A stretch of 42,846 nt of DNA from Salinimicrobium sp049687495 (GTDB taxonomy: Bacteria > Bacteroidota > Bacteroidia > Flavobacteriales > Flavobacteriaceae), in assembly GCA_049687495.1 (NCBI GenBank), contig JBAVJB010000038.1:1-42846 (forward strand). Reading direction: 5' to 3'. The notes below the pieces were generated by a model. That model did not search any database and was not told the origin of the DNA. It saw nothing but the letters and a program-made list of their open reading frames with translations. Below, piece by piece: positions 31,143-40,589 of this stretch (position 1 is its first letter; every line of letters starts with the position of its first letter). Both the position numbers and the translations under genes were made by a program.

Positions 31143-33698
31143 TTATTCTTCTGAATCATTTGCAATTGTTGTGCCATCATTGCCTTCCCCTCTCATATCA
31201 AGGCCTTCCTTCTCGGCAACCTCCTCGACATCTTCCTCTTCATTCATCACTTTGGCCACAGCTGCAATCGAATCATTGCCCTTAAGGTTGATCAATCTAA
31301 CTCCCTGGGTAGCTCTTCCCATCACTCGTAAACTGTCTACTGAAGTACGAATGGCGATCCCCGATTTATTGATGATCATAAGGTCATCCATATCTGTCAC
31401 ACTCTTAATTGCGACAAGGCTTCCTGTTTTTGGTGTAATAGAAATGGTCTTCACTCCTTTACCGCCACGGTTGGTGATACGGTAGATCGGTTCTCCATCT
31501 TCAGGATCGTCGATATACGTGCGTTTTCCATATCCGTTTTCTGAAACTACAAGCACTGTTTCCTCTTTTGAATTCTGAATGGCGATCATTCCTACCACTT
31601 CATCCTTATCATCGGCAAGGGTGATACCTCTTACTCCCGAAGCATTTCTTCCCATAGGACGGGTCTTGCTCTCCTCAAAACGGATCGCTTTTCCACTTTT
31701 TACGGCCAGCATGACCTGGCTTTCGCCGTTGGTAAGTTTAGCTTCCAGCAATTCATCTCCTTCCCGAATGGTGATCGCGTTGATACCGTTAGTTCTAGGT
31801 CTTGAATATTGCTCAAGCGGTGTCTTTTTCACCTGCCCCTTCTTGGTCGCCATGATCACGTAATGGCTGTTGATGTACTCCTCGTCCTTAAGATCCTGGG
31901 TACAGATAAAGGCCTTCAGCTTATCATCCGGCTCCAGGTTGATAAGGTTTTGTATCGCTCTTCCTTTTGAAGTTCTACTTCCTTCAGGAATCTCGAACAC
32001 CCTCATCCAGAAACATTTACCTTTTTCAGTAAAGAACAGCATGTATTGGTGGTTGGTACCAATAAAAAGGTTCTCAAGGAAATCTTCGTTCCTCGTGATA
32101 GAAGCTTTTTGTCCAACTCCTCCCCTGTTCTGTGTCTTATATTCGGTAAGTGAAGTCCTTTTAATATATCCTGCGTGAGAAATGGTGATCACCACCTGCT
32201 CATCTGGGATCATGTCTTCCATACTCAGGTCTCCACCCGAGTATTCAATGGTAGACCTTCTCTCGTCACCGTATTTTTCTTTGACCTCAAGCATTTCATC
32301 TTTGATCACCTGCATTCTGCGCTCTTTTCTTGCAAGAATATCCTTCAGGTCTTCGATGGTTTGCATCAATTCCTCGTATTCAGCTCTTAGCTTATCCTGT
32401 TCAAGACCGGTAAGCTGTCTCAATCGCATTTCTACGATCGCTTTCGCCTGTACTTCGGAAAGTTCAAAACGCTCGATCAATTTTCCTCTTGCTTCATCGG
32501 CATTGCTCGACGCACGGATGAGGGCAATTACCTCATCAATATTATCTGAAGCAATGATAAGCCCTTCAAGAATGTGGGCCCTTTCTTCTGCTTTTCTCAG
32601 CTCATATTCGGTACGGCGCACAACCACGTCATGACGATGCTCCACAAAATGGTGGATCATGTCCTTAAGGTTCAGCATTTGTGGACGTCCTTTTACCAGG
32701 GCGATGTTATTCACGCTGAAGGAGCTTTGAAGTGCAGTATGTTTATATAAGGTATTAAGTACAATATTAGGAATAGCGTCACGCTTAAGAATGTACACGA
32801 TACGCATTCCGTTCCTGTCAGATTCGTCCCTGATGAGGGAGATACCTTCTATCTTTTTGTCGTTTACCAGTTCGGCCGTTTTCTTGATCATCTCGGCCTT
32901 GTTGACCTGGTAAGGAATTTCGGTCACTACGATTGCCTCACGACCGTTGACCTCTTCGGTATTCGCTTTCGCGCGAATGACCACTCTTCCGCGGCCCGTT
33001 TTAAATGCTTCACGCACGCCGTCATAGCCGTAAATGATACCTCCTGTAGGAAAATCGGGTGCTTTTACGTGCTCGATAAGCTCATCAACCTCCACATCGG
33101 GATTGTCGATGTAGGTCACTACCCCGTCAATAACTTCCGAAAGGTTGTGAGGCGGCATATTGGTGGCCATACCTACCGCGATCCCGCTGGCGCCGTTCAC
33201 CAACAGGTTTGGGATCCTGGTTGGCAGCACCACCGGCTCGTGAATGGTATCGTCAAAATTTAACTGAGTATCAACTGTTTCTTTATCTATATCAGCAAGC
33301 ATGTCTTCGCTGATCTTGCGCATCCTTGCCTCGGTATAACGCATCGCCGCAGGGCTGTCACCGTCAACAGAACCAAAGTTACCCTGGCCATCTACCAGCA
33401 TGTAGCGCAAGCTCCACTCCTGGGCCATACGTACCATGGTGTCATAGACTGAAGAGTCACCGTGAGGGTGAAACTTACCCAAGACTTCCCCGACTATTCT
33501 CGCAGATTTCTTATGAGCTCTGTTGGAAAGGACTCCAAGCTCGTACATTCCGTATAAAACCCTTCTGTGCACAGGTTTCAAACCATCACGTACGTCTGGC
33601 AGGGCACGTGACACAATGACCGACATTGAATAATCAATGTAGGCCGACTTCATTTCATCTTCAATGTTGATAGGAATTAACTTTTCTCCTTCAGCCAT
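31143..33698 (-). CDS. gyrA: DNA gyrase subunit A
   Basis: An 851-aa type IIA topoisomerase subunit that cuts and reseals DNA during negative supercoiling. The active-site Tyr is Y121 (AAMRYTEARM). The quinolone-determining region reads GDSSVYDT: positions equivalent to E. coli S83 and D87 are S82 and D86, the usual sensitive residues, with Ser in place of E. coli A84. The C-terminal half holds the beta-pinwheel DNA-wrapping domain, including the GyrA-box-like region QNRGGVGQK near residue 525, and an acidic tail. It diverges from clpC and probably co-transcribes the TPR gene downstream. Confidence 0.96.
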   Translation of the reverse strand: MAEGEKLIPINIEDEMKSAYIDYSMSVIVSRALPDVRDGLKPVHRRVLYGMYELGVLSNRAHKKSARIVGEVLGKFHPHGDSSVYDTMVRMAQEWSLRYMLVDGQGNFGSVDGDSPAAMRYTEARMRKISEDMLADIDKETVDTQLNFDDTIHEPVVLPTRIPNLLVNGASGIAVGMATNMPPHNLSEVIDGVVTYIDNPDVEVDELIEHVKAPDFPTGGIIYGYDGVREAFKTGRGRVVIRAKANTEEVNGREAIVVTEIPYQVNKAEMIKKTAELVNDKKIEGISLIRDESDRNGMRIVYILKRDAIPNIVLNTLYKHTALQSSFSVNNIALVKGRPQMLNLKDMIHHFVEHRHDVVVRRTEYELRKAEERAHILEGLIIASDNIDEVIALIRASSNADEARGKLIERFELSEVQAKAIVEMRLRQLTGLEQDKLRAEYEELMQTIEDLKDILARKERRMQVIKDEMLEVKEKYGDERRSTIEYSGGDLSMEDMIPDEQVVITISHAGYIKRTSLTEYKTQNRGGVGQKASITRNEDFLENLFIGTNHQYMLFFTEKGKCFWMRVFEIPEGSRTSKGRAIQNLINLEPDDKLKAFICTQDLKDEEYINSHYVIMATKKGQVKKTPLEQYSRPRTNGINAITIREGDELLEAKLTNGESQVMLAVKSGKAIRFEESKTRPMGRNASGVRGITLADDKDEVVGMIAIQNSKEETVLVVSENGYGKRTYIDDPEDGEPIYRITNRGGKGVKTISITPKTGSLVAIKSVTDMDDLMIINKSGIAIRTSVDSLRVMGRATQGVRLINLKGNDSIAAVAKVMNEEEDVEEVAEKEGLDMRGEGNDGTTIANDSEE

Positions 33699-33884
33699 AT
33701 ATTCATTTATTTTGGTTCAAAAAACTAACGTGCCAATTTACGCATTTTACCCAACCTACATACCATTCTCATTGAGGTTTTCTTGTATTTTATTAACAAA
33801 TATTTAGTTGTCCTTCGTTAATAAGTTCATTACATTCTTCTTTGTAATTCCAAACCAATTTTGTCAATTAGCTATAGTCCACAA

Positions 33885-33908
33885 TCAGGTACGGTTTTTG
33901 AAACCTGA
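33885..33908 (+). promoter_or_regulatory. Nested inverted repeats in the clpC leader
   Basis: TCAGGT and ACCTGA (6-bp arms, 12-bp loop) enclose a competing GGTTT-ttg-AAACC hairpin, ending 31 bp before the clpC ATG. It may be an operator or a leader structure; no CtsR-type heptad repeat is visible. Confidence 0.3.
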
Positions 33909-33939
33909 GATAGAAATAATCAGAGAGAAAGGAAAAAAC

Positions 33940-36489
33940 ATGGATGATAATTTTTCACCAAGAGTAAAAGATGTTATAGCCTACAGCAAGGAAGAAGCCT
34001 TGAGGTTAGGCCATGACTTTATAGGTACAGAACACTTGATGCTGGGATTATTGAGAGATGGAGACGGTAAAGCCATAAACATCCTCAATGCTCTTGATGT
34101 TGATCTTACCCATCTAAGGAGAAAAGTTGAGATATTAAGCCCCGCCAATCCTAATGTAACTGTTGAGTCTAATGAAAAGAGGAATTTACATCTTACCAGG
34201 CAGGCAGAAAGGGCACTAAAAACCACCTTTTTGGAAGCCAAGCTCTTCCAAAGCTCCTCAATTAATACCGCTCATTTGCTGCTTTGTATTCTGCGGAATG
34301 AGAACGACCCGACTACCAAACTGCTCAATAAGCTCAAGGTAGATTATGACGGGGTAAAAGATCAATTCAAATACATGATCGCAAACGATGACGATTATAT
34401 AGATTCTCCAACGGCAGAGTCTTTTTCTGATGAAGATGCTTCTTCAGACGATTCGGGTAAAAGTAACCCTTTTGCAGGAAGTCCGGGTAAATCTACCAAG
34501 AAATCCAAGACTCCTGTTCTGGATAACTTCGGAAGGGATCTTACTGCCCTTGCCGAGTTGGATAAACTCGACCCTGTTGTAGGGCGGGAGAAAGAGATCG
34601 AGCGGGTTTCGCAGATCTTAAGCCGAAGAAAGAAAAATAACCCACTGCTTATCGGGGAACCCGGGGTAGGTAAATCGGCTATTGCCGAAGGCCTTGCCTT
34701 GCGAATTGTGAAACGCAAAGTTTCCAGGATCCTGTTCGATAAAAGAGTGGTCACACTTGACCTTGCGAGCCTTGTTGCCGGTACAAAATACCGCGGACAG
34801 TTCGAGGAGCGTATGAAGGCAGTGATGAACGAGCTTGAGAAGAACGATGATATCATACTTTTCATTGATGAGATCCACACTATTGTTGGAGCCGGTGGCG
34901 CTACAGGTAGTTTGGATGCCAGCAACATGTTCAAACCTGCATTAGCAAGAGGGGAAATTCAATGTATTGGTGCGACTACCCTTGATGAGTACAGACAGTA
35001 CATTGAAAAGGACGGTGCATTAGAGAGACGTTTTCAAAAAGTGATCGTAGAACCTACTACCGTAGAGGAAACCATACAGATCCTGAACAACATCAAAGAC
35101 AAGTATGAAGAACACCATAATGTTACTTATACAGATGATGCTATCCAGGCTTGTGTGAAGCTGACAAATCGCTACATGACCGACAGATTTTTGCCGGACA
35201 AAGCCATTGATGCCCTTGACGAAGCCGGTTCCCGTGTACACATTACCAATATTGATGTTCCAAAACAGATCCTTGAGTTGGAACGCAAGCTGGAAGAAGT
35301 GCGTGAGAACAAGAACACAGTAGTTAAGAAACAGAAATACGAGGAAGCTGCCAAGCTGCGCGATGACGAGAAGAATATAGAAAAAGAACTTTCCAAGGCA
35401 CAGGCCCGTTGGGAAGAAGAGTCTAAGATGCACCGTGAAACGGTGAGCGAGGACAACGTTGCCGATGTGGTTTCAATGATGACAGGAATTCCTGTGAACC
35501 GTATCGCCCAAACAGAAATTAACAAGCTGGCAAAACTGCCTGAGTTGATCAAAGGAAAAGTGATCGGGCAGGATGAAGCCGTTGGTAAAGTGGTGAAAGC
35601 CATCCAGCGTAACCGCGCCGGGCTTAAAGATCCGAATAAACCTATTGGTTCCTTTATTTTCCTTGGACAAACAGGTGTTGGTAAAACACAGCTTGCAAAG
35701 ATACTTTCAAGAGAACTATTCGATAATGAAGATGCTTTAATACGTATCGACATGAGCGAGTACATGGAGAAATTTGCGGTGAGCAGGTTGATCGGTGCAC
35801 CTCCGGGATACGTAGGATATGAAGAAGGAGGTCAATTGACCGAAAAAGTGAGACGTAAGCCTTACGCCGTGATCCTCCTGGACGAGGTGGAAAAAGCCCA
35901 TCCTGATGTTTTCAACATGTTACTGCAGGTGCTGGATGACGGCTATTTGACCGACAGTCTTGGCCGTAAGATCGACTTCAGAAATACGATCATCATAATG
36001 ACCTCGAACATTGGAGCCCGAAAACTAAAAGACTTTGGACAGGGAGTAGGTTTTGGAACCGCTGCAAAAAAATCTCAGGTAGACGAGAATGCGAGAAGCG
36101 TTATCGAAAATGCACTTAAGAAAGCCTTTGCACCTGAATTCCTGAACCGTGTTGATGACGTTGTGATCTTTAATCCGCTTGAGCAGGAAGATATTTACAA
36201 GATCATCGATATTGAGCTTGAAAAACTATTCGGTAGAATTGGAGCTCTTGGTTACGACTTGAAATTGACCAAGAAAGCCAAAGACTTTATTGCTGAAAAA
36301 GGATTCGACAAGCAGTATGGAGCAAGGCCTTTGAACCGTGCGATCCAGAAATATATTGAAGACGCCCTGGCCGAAGAGATCATCACCTCTCACATTTCCG
36401 AAGGAGATAAGATCTTCATGGATTTTGATGAGGATAAAAAAGAACTCACCATACAGGTGGAAAAAGCTAAAAAAGAAACGAACTCTTAG
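33940..36489 (+). CDS. clpC: ATP-dependent Clp protease ATP-binding subunit ClpC
   Basis: An 849-aa Hsp100 unfoldase that feeds proteins to ClpP. The start is the ATG at 33940, preceded by GAGAAAGGA, a rare plausible ribosome-binding site here; the frame is open upstream to 33808, but that extension is hydrophobic and unlike ClpC. Domains are Clp_N repeats (1-145), AAA1 with Walker A GEPGVGKS (K245), a central UVR/M-type coiled segment (about 445-480, KQKYEEAAKLRDDEKN), and AAA2 with Walker A GQTGVGKT (K582) plus the D2 tail. An acidic Ser/Asp linker (150-175) follows the N-domain. It is monocistronic and diverges from gyrA. Confidence 0.95.
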   Translation: MDDNFSPRVKDVIAYSKEEALRLGHDFIGTEHLMLGLLRDGDGKAINILNALDVDLTHLRRKVEILSPANPNVTVESNEKRNLHLTRQAERALKTTFLEAKLFQSSSINTAHLLLCILRNENDPTTKLLNKLKVDYDGVKDQFKYMIANDDDYIDSPTAESFSDEDASSDDSGKSNPFAGSPGKSTKKSKTPVLDNFGRDLTALAELDKLDPVVGREKEIERVSQILSRRKKNNPLLIGEPGVGKSAIAEGLALRIVKRKVSRILFDKRVVTLDLASLVAGTKYRGQFEERMKAVMNELEKNDDIILFIDEIHTIVGAGGATGSLDASNMFKPALARGEIQCIGATTLDEYRQYIEKDGALERRFQKVIVEPTTVEETIQILNNIKDKYEEHHNVTYTDDAIQACVKLTNRYMTDRFLPDKAIDALDEAGSRVHITNIDVPKQILELERKLEEVRENKNTVVKKQKYEEAAKLRDDEKNIEKELSKAQARWEEESKMHRETVSEDNVADVVSMMTGIPVNRIAQTEINKLAKLPELIKGKVIGQDEAVGKVVKAIQRNRAGLKDPNKPIGSFIFLGQTGVGKTQLAKILSRELFDNEDALIRIDMSEYMEKFAVSRLIGAPPGYVGYEEGGQLTEKVRRKPYAVILLDEVEKAHPDVFNMLLQVLDDGYLTDSLGRKIDFRNTIIIMTSNIGARKLKDFGQGVGFGTAAKKSQVDENARSVIENALKKAFAPEFLNRVDDVVIFNPLEQEDIYKIIDIELEKLFGRIGALGYDLKLTKKAKDFIAEKGFDKQYGARPLNRAIQKYIEDALAEEIITSHISEGDKIFMDFDEDKKELTIQVEKAKKETNS

Positions 36490-36506
36490 TTTTTAATTAG
36501 TTGACG

Positions 36507-36544
36507 AAAAAATGCCCGTGCTGTGAAACACGGGCATTTTTTTA
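36507..36544. terminator. Bidirectional terminator between clpC and the his operon
   Basis: AAAAAATGCCCGTG pairs with CACGGGCATTTTTT around an 8-nt loop, with A and T runs on both sides. It overlaps the stop codon of hisIE and closes both the clpC and his transcripts. Confidence 0.9.
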
Positions 36545-37141
36545 TTTATGCCTTTCCCGCAGCACCTGGATCACATCCTCCAGACGATAGCCTTTTGCCT
36601 GCAACAGGACAAGATAATGGAAGAGCAGATCGGCACTTTCGTTGAGGAACAGCTCTTCGTTATCGTCTTTTGCCTCAATAACCACTTCTACTGCCTCTTC
36701 CCCTACCTTTTGAGCGATCTTATTGATCCCGCTTCTAAAAAGGGAAGCCACGTAACTTTTTTCATCCTGCTCATTGGCTTTTCTCGAAGCAATGACAGTT
36801 TCCAGCTCCTCTAAAAAGCCTTCATTTTTCTCATTTTTGAGCCCCCAGCAGGTGTCGGTTCCTTTGTGACAAACAGGTCCCTCTGGTCGTACCATAACCA
36901 GGAGCGTGTCGTTATCGCAGTCAATTTTCATATCCACCAGGTTCAGAAAATTTCCACTCTCTTCTCCTTTGGTCCAAAGCCTTTGCTTACTGCGGCTATA
37001 AAATGTCACTTTTTGAAGCTCTTTGGTTTTCTTTAAAGCCTCTTCATTCATGTAGCCCAGCATGAGCACATTCCTGGTTTTTGAATCCTGCACGATCGCC
37101 GGAATCAATCCATCACTATTTTTATTAAAATCTATTTTCAT
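36542..37141 (-). CDS. hisI: Bifunctional phosphoribosyl-AMP cyclohydrolase/phosphoribosyl-ATP pyrophosphatase
   Basis: A 199-aa HisIE fusion carrying histidine steps 2 and 3. The HisI part (about 1-105) shows the metal-binding CDNDTLLVMVRPEGPVCHKGTDTCW region, with one Asp-rich strand and two Cys/His ligands. The HisE part (about 110-199) is helical with GEEAVEVVIEAKDDNEELFLNESADLLFHYLVLL, which holds the pyrophosphatase metal-binding acids. This fusion is normal in Bacteroidota. It is the last gene of the his operon, 17 bp after hisF. Confidence 0.94.
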   Translation of the reverse strand: MKIDFNKNSDGLIPAIVQDSKTRNVLMLGYMNEEALKKTKELQKVTFYSRSKQRLWTKGEESGNFLNLVDMKIDCDNDTLLVMVRPEGPVCHKGTDTCWGLKNEKNEGFLEELETVIASRKANEQDEKSYVASLFRSGINKIAQKVGEEAVEVVIEAKDDNEELFLNESADLLFHYLVLLQAKGYRLEDVIQVLRERHK

Positions 37142-37158
37142 TTCTCTCTCTTTTCTAA

Positions 37159-37914
37159 TTATAGTCTAACCTCAATTCCTTCTTTCCTCATCTCCTCTTT
37201 CAGGTCCTGTATGCCTATTTCTTTAAAATGGAACACACTGGCCGCTAAAGCTGCATCCGCCTTTCCTTCTATAAAAGTGTCGCAAAAATGGCTGATGGTA
37301 CCCGCGCCGCCCGATGCGATCACTGGTATGCTCAATTCCGTAGAAAGTTTCGCTAAAGCCTCATTGGCAAAGCCTTTTTTGGTACCGTCATGATCCATGG
37401 AAGTGAATAGGATCTCACCTGCCCCTCTTTGTTCCACCTCCTTTGCCCATTCAAAAAGGTCAATTTCGGTAGGTATTTTTCCTCCCACCAAATGCACCAG
37501 CCATTTGCCATTGATCTGTTTTGCATCTATCGCAACGACTATACACTGCCTCCCAAATTTAGCAGCCAGCTGGTTGATGAGCTGCGGATTTTTGACTGCG
37601 GAAGAATTGATCGCCACCTTGTCTGCCCCGTTTTGCAGCAGCATATCCACATCTTCTACCGAAGAAATACCGCCGCCCACAGTGAACGGAATGTTTATAG
37701 TGGCAGCTATACGCTTCACCAGCTCGGCCAGGGTTTTTCTCTTTTCCTCGGTAGCCGAAATATCCAAAAAGACCAGCTCATCTGCCCCGGACTTTGAATA
37801 AATCTCTGCCAGCTCTACCGGGTCACCCGCATCACGAAGATCAACAAAATTGACCCCTTTTACCGTTCGACCGTTCTTAATATCAAGGCAGGGTATGATT
37901 CTTTTTGTTAGCAT
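37159..37914 (-). CDS. hisF: Imidazole glycerol phosphate synthase, cyclase subunit
   Basis: A 251-aa (beta/alpha)8 barrel. The start PCLDIKNGRTVKGVNF supplies the catalytic D11, and VVAIDAKQI near residue 130 supplies the second Asp. GGGISSVEDVD and ASGGAG form the two phosphate-binding loops. It uses ammonia delivered by HisH to close the imidazole ring, releasing IGP and AICAR. It is second to last in the operon, preceded by a 110-bp spacer with repeats. Confidence 0.95.
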   Translation of the reverse strand: MLTKRIIPCLDIKNGRTVKGVNFVDLRDAGDPVELAEIYSKSGADELVFLDISATEEKRKTLAELVKRIAATINIPFTVGGGISSVEDVDMLLQNGADKVAINSSAVKNPQLINQLAAKFGRQCIVVAIDAKQINGKWLVHLVGGKIPTEIDLFEWAKEVEQRGAGEILFTSMDHDGTKKGFANEALAKLSTELSIPVIASGGAGTISHFCDTFIEGKADAALAASVFHFKEIGIQDLKEEMRKEGIEVRL

Positions 37915-38024
37915 GATTTGATGTAAGATTTTAGAAGTTAGAAATTAGAAGTTAATCTTGCGAATTTGTCCTCCTTCGCCAAAGCTTCGGAGGATAAAAC
38001 ATTTGGTGTTTGAAATTTGGTGCT
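37915..38024. repeat. hisA-hisF spacer with direct repeats and a REP-like hairpin
   Basis: This spacer holds two copies of TTAGAAGTTA (37931-37940, 37945-37954), an imperfect palindrome from 37969 to 37994 (TCCTCC ... GGAGGA around TTCGCCAAAGCTTC), and two copies of ATTTGGTG (38001-38008, 38015-38022). A 7-bp hairpin, GTTTGAA/TTCAAAC (38008-38030), runs into the hisA stop codon. It is structured unlike the other, near-zero his junctions. Confidence 0.7.
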
Positions 38025-38756
38025 TCAAACTTGATTCTCGAAAACAAACTTCTCCAGTTGCTTCAGGCTTACTCTCCCTTCATAGATCGCCTTCCCAATA
38101 ATTGCTCCTTCACAACCAATTACCTGTAGCTGTGGCAGATCATCAAAAGTGGCTATGCCGCCGGATGCGATCAGTTTCAGTTCAGGAAGTTCTTCCAGGA
38201 TCTTTTTATAAAGTTCAGTTGAAGGTCCCTGCAACATTCCGTCTTTTGAGATATCTGTACAGATCACATATTTCACGCCCTGCTCAAAATAGTTTTCAAT
38301 AAAGGGCAACAGCTCTTTATCTGAACTTTCCTGCCAGCCGGACACGGCTATTTTTTCATCCTTTGCATCAGCTCCTAAAATGATCTTTTCAGCTCCATAT
38401 TTTTTCAGCCAGGAATAGAAGGTTTGAGGATTCTTTACAGCAATGCTCCCACCCGTTACCTGGTTTGCACCACTCTCGAAAGCGATCTTGAGATCCTCAT
38501 CAGATTTTAGACCCCCTCCAAAATCCACTTTTAGAGAGGTTTGATTTGCAATACTTTCAAGCACCTTGTAGTTCACAATATGTTTCGACTTTGCCCCATC
38601 GAGGTCGACCAGGTGCAGGTAAGAAATTCCATGAGCCTCGAATTCCTTCGCCACCTCTACTGGATCTTCATTATAGATCTTTTTGGTATCGTAATCTCCT
38701 TGTGAAAGCCTGACGCATTTCCCGTCGATGATGTCTATTGCCGGTATGATTCTCAT
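38025..38756 (-). CDS. hisA: ProFAR isomerase
   Basis: A 243-aa (beta/alpha)8 barrel that isomerises ProFAR to PRFAR (Amadori rearrangement). The N-terminal IPAIDIIDGKCVRLSQGDYD contains the catalytic D8, and the partner Asp is expected in KIILGADAKD near 127-131; phosphate loops are FGGGLKSDEDL and ASGGIATFDDL. Length and motif pairing separate it from the similar hisF, which lies 110 bp downstream. Confidence 0.95.
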   Translation of the reverse strand: MRIIPAIDIIDGKCVRLSQGDYDTKKIYNEDPVEVAKEFEAHGISYLHLVDLDGAKSKHIVNYKVLESIANQTSLKVDFGGGLKSDEDLKIAFESGANQVTGGSIAVKNPQTFYSWLKKYGAEKIILGADAKDEKIAVSGWQESSDKELLPFIENYFEQGVKYVICTDISKDGMLQGPSTELYKKILEELPELKLIASGGIATFDDLPQLQVIGCEGAIIGKAIYEGRVSLKQLEKFVFENQV

Positions 38757-38850
38757 TTGATGTTAGATTTTTGTTAGAGAAAAGATCAGAGAATAGAGAA
38801 CATAGACTGTCTTTTCTCTTTCTTCTCTTTCTTCTCTTCTCTTTTTTCTT
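38757..38850. repeat. hisH-hisA spacer: purine tract switching to pyrimidine tract
   Basis: In this 94-bp spacer, AGAGAAAAGA (38776-38785) and TCTTTTCTCT (38810-38819) are perfect 10-bp inverted repeats. The right side then continues as about 35 bases of nearly pure C/T. On the his mRNA the leading part is a long GA-rich tract. It could form a hairpin or affect translation of hisA. Confidence 0.6.
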
Positions 38851-39438
38851 TTATGTGCAGTTCGTTAGAAAGTTTTTCAAGATTTTCTCTCCTGCTTCAC
38901 TGCTCTTCTCAGGGTGAAACTGAACTCCATAAAAATTTCCCTTTTTTAAAGCCGAAGAATAGTTTACGCCGTAATCACATTTCGCAATGGTTTCAGAACA
39001 TACCGGCGCATAAAAGCTATGGACCAGGTAAACATATTCCTGCTCCTTTATCCCTTCAAAAAGGTCATTTTTAAGATCCTTTATCCTGTTCCAGCCAATA
39101 TGTGGCACCTTTAGGTTCTTTTCGAAATGCACTACATCAACATCAAAAATCTCCAGCCCTGTGGTATCACCTTCTTCAGAATGCCTGCACATCAACTGCA
39201 TGCCCAGGCAGATCCCCAAAACCGGCTGCTGCAACTGCGGAATTATCTTATCCAGCCCGGTACTCTTCAGTTTTTTCATAGCAGAACTGGCTTCCCCGAC
39301 TCCCGGAAAGATCACCTTATCTGCTTTCCTGATCTCTTCCGCATCACTTGAAAGTTTTCCTTCATAGCCCAGGCGTTCCAGTGCAAACTTGATGCTCTGG
39401 ATATTCCCCGCCCCGTAATCAATTATAACAATATTCAT
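38851..39438 (-). CDS. hisH: Imidazole glycerol phosphate synthase, glutamine amidotransferase subunit
   Basis: A 195-aa class I amidotransferase that hydrolyses glutamine and passes ammonia to HisF. The triad is C77 (GICLGMQLM), H175 and E177 (VQFHPEKS). The oxyanion glycine loop is FPGVGEA (44-50). It pairs with hisF in the same operon but is separated from it by hisA. It begins 14 bp after the hisB stop. Confidence 0.95.
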   Translation of the reverse strand: MNIVIIDYGAGNIQSIKFALERLGYEGKLSSDAEEIRKADKVIFPGVGEASSAMKKLKSTGLDKIIPQLQQPVLGICLGMQLMCRHSEEGDTTGLEIFDVDVVHFEKNLKVPHIGWNRIKDLKNDLFEGIKEQEYVYLVHSFYAPVCSETIAKCDYGVNYSSALKKGNFYGVQFHPEKSSEAGEKILKNFLTNCT

Positions 39439-39452
39439 CTACAGTCTTATAT

Positions 39453-40589
39453 CTATAATACTCCCTTTGTACTCGGAAGGATCATTTTTTCAGGATCACG
39501 TTTTACCGCCACTTTAATGGCTTTTGCAAAAGCTTTAAAGATCGCCTCGATCTTATGGTGCTCATTCTGCCCTTCAGCTTTGATGTTCAAATTTGCTTTT
39601 GCGCCATCAGTAAAAGATTTAAAGAAGTGATAGAACATTTCGGTAGGCATTTGGCCAATCATTTCCCTCTTAAATTCCGCATCCCACACGAGCCAGTTCC
39701 TTCCGCCAAAATCAATGGCAACCTGCGCCAGGCAATCATCCATTGGCAGGCTGAAGCCGTAACGCTCAATGCCGAGCTTACTCCCTAAAGCTTTAGAAAA
39801 CACTTCTCCCAATGCAATAGCAGTATCTTCAATGGTGTGGTGCTCATCAACCTCCAGGTCGCCCTTCACCTGCACCTCCAGGTCCATTTGGCCGTGCCTG
39901 GCGATCTGGTCCAGCATGTGGTCAAAGAATTTGATCCCGGTGTTGATCCTGCTCTTTCCCGTACCGTCAAGGTTCAGATCGACGAAAATATCGGTCTCGT
40001 TGGTCTTTCTTTCAATCTGTGCTGTACGCTTTGAAAGCTTCAGAAATTCATAGATTTCTTTCCAGTTTTGGGTATTCAGCTGAATGATCTGTTTTAGCTC
40101 TTCTTCTTTTACCGAAACTTCATTGCTCCCCAGCTGTGCATGGCTGCTGATGAAAATACCTTTAGCCCCCAGGTTTTTTGCCAGCTCCATATCGGTCAAT
40201 CGGTCTCCAACTACAAAAGAATTTTCCAGATCGTAATTATCACTTTGCAAATAGGCAGTCATTAATCCGGTGCGGGGTTTTCTGGTCTCGGCATTTTCTT
40301 CCGGAAAGGTCCTGTCAATGATGATTTCGCTGAATTCTACCCCTTCATTTTCAAAAGCCTTCAGAATAAAATTCTGCACCGGCCAAAAAGTATCTTCCGG
40401 AAAGGATTCTGTCCCCAAACCATCCTGATTGGTCACCATCACCAGCTCATAATCCAGTTCCCGGGCGATCTTTCCCAAATAGAAAAAAACATCTTTGTAG
40501 AATTCCAGTTTTTCAAAACTGTCCAGTTGATAATCTTCGGGCTCCAGGACCAGTGTCCCGTCGCGGTCTAAAAAAAGCATTTTTTTCAT
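39453..40589 (-). CDS. hisB: Bifunctional histidinol-phosphatase/imidazoleglycerol-phosphate dehydratase
   Basis: A 378-aa fusion. Residues 1-165 are a HAD phosphatase with FLDRDGTL (D8 and D10) and a VVGDRLTDMELA end motif. Residues about 185-378 are the IGP dehydratase with FFDHMLDQIARHG and DEHHTIEDTAIALGE, the Mn-binding His/Glu clusters, and a duplicated later HH..EA motif (HHKIEAIFKA). It performs steps 6 and 8 of the pathway. Its ATG overlaps the hisC stop by 4 bp. Confidence 0.95.
   Translation of the reverse strand: MKKMLFLDRDGTLVLEPEDYQLDSFEKLEFYKDVFFYLGKIARELDYELVMVTNQDGLGTESFPEDTFWPVQNFILKAFENEGVEFSEIIIDRTFPEENAETRKPRTGLMTAYLQSDNYDLENSFVVGDRLTDMELAKNLGAKGIFISSHAQLGSNEVSVKEEELKQIIQLNTQNWKEIYEFLKLSKRTAQIERKTNETDIFVDLNLDGTGKSRINTGIKFFDHMLDQIARHGQMDLEVQVKGDLEVDEHHTIEDTAIALGEVFSKALGSKLGIERYGFSLPMDDCLAQVAIDFGGRNWLVWDAEFKREMIGQMPTEMFYHFFKSFTDGAKANLNIKAEGQNEHHKIEAIFKAFAKAIKVAVKRDPEKMILPSTKGVL

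Noticed and set aside
33808..33939. Upstream extension of clpC by 44 codons
   Set aside because: The extension is hydrophobic and unlike ClpC; the ATG at 33940 has a plausible ribosome-binding site and gives the standard MDDNFSPRV start.
38811..38852. Pyrimidine-rich stretch as a CRISPR or tandem repeat array
   Set aside because: Units are irregular (CTTTCTTCTC-type), with no constant repeat and spacer structure.
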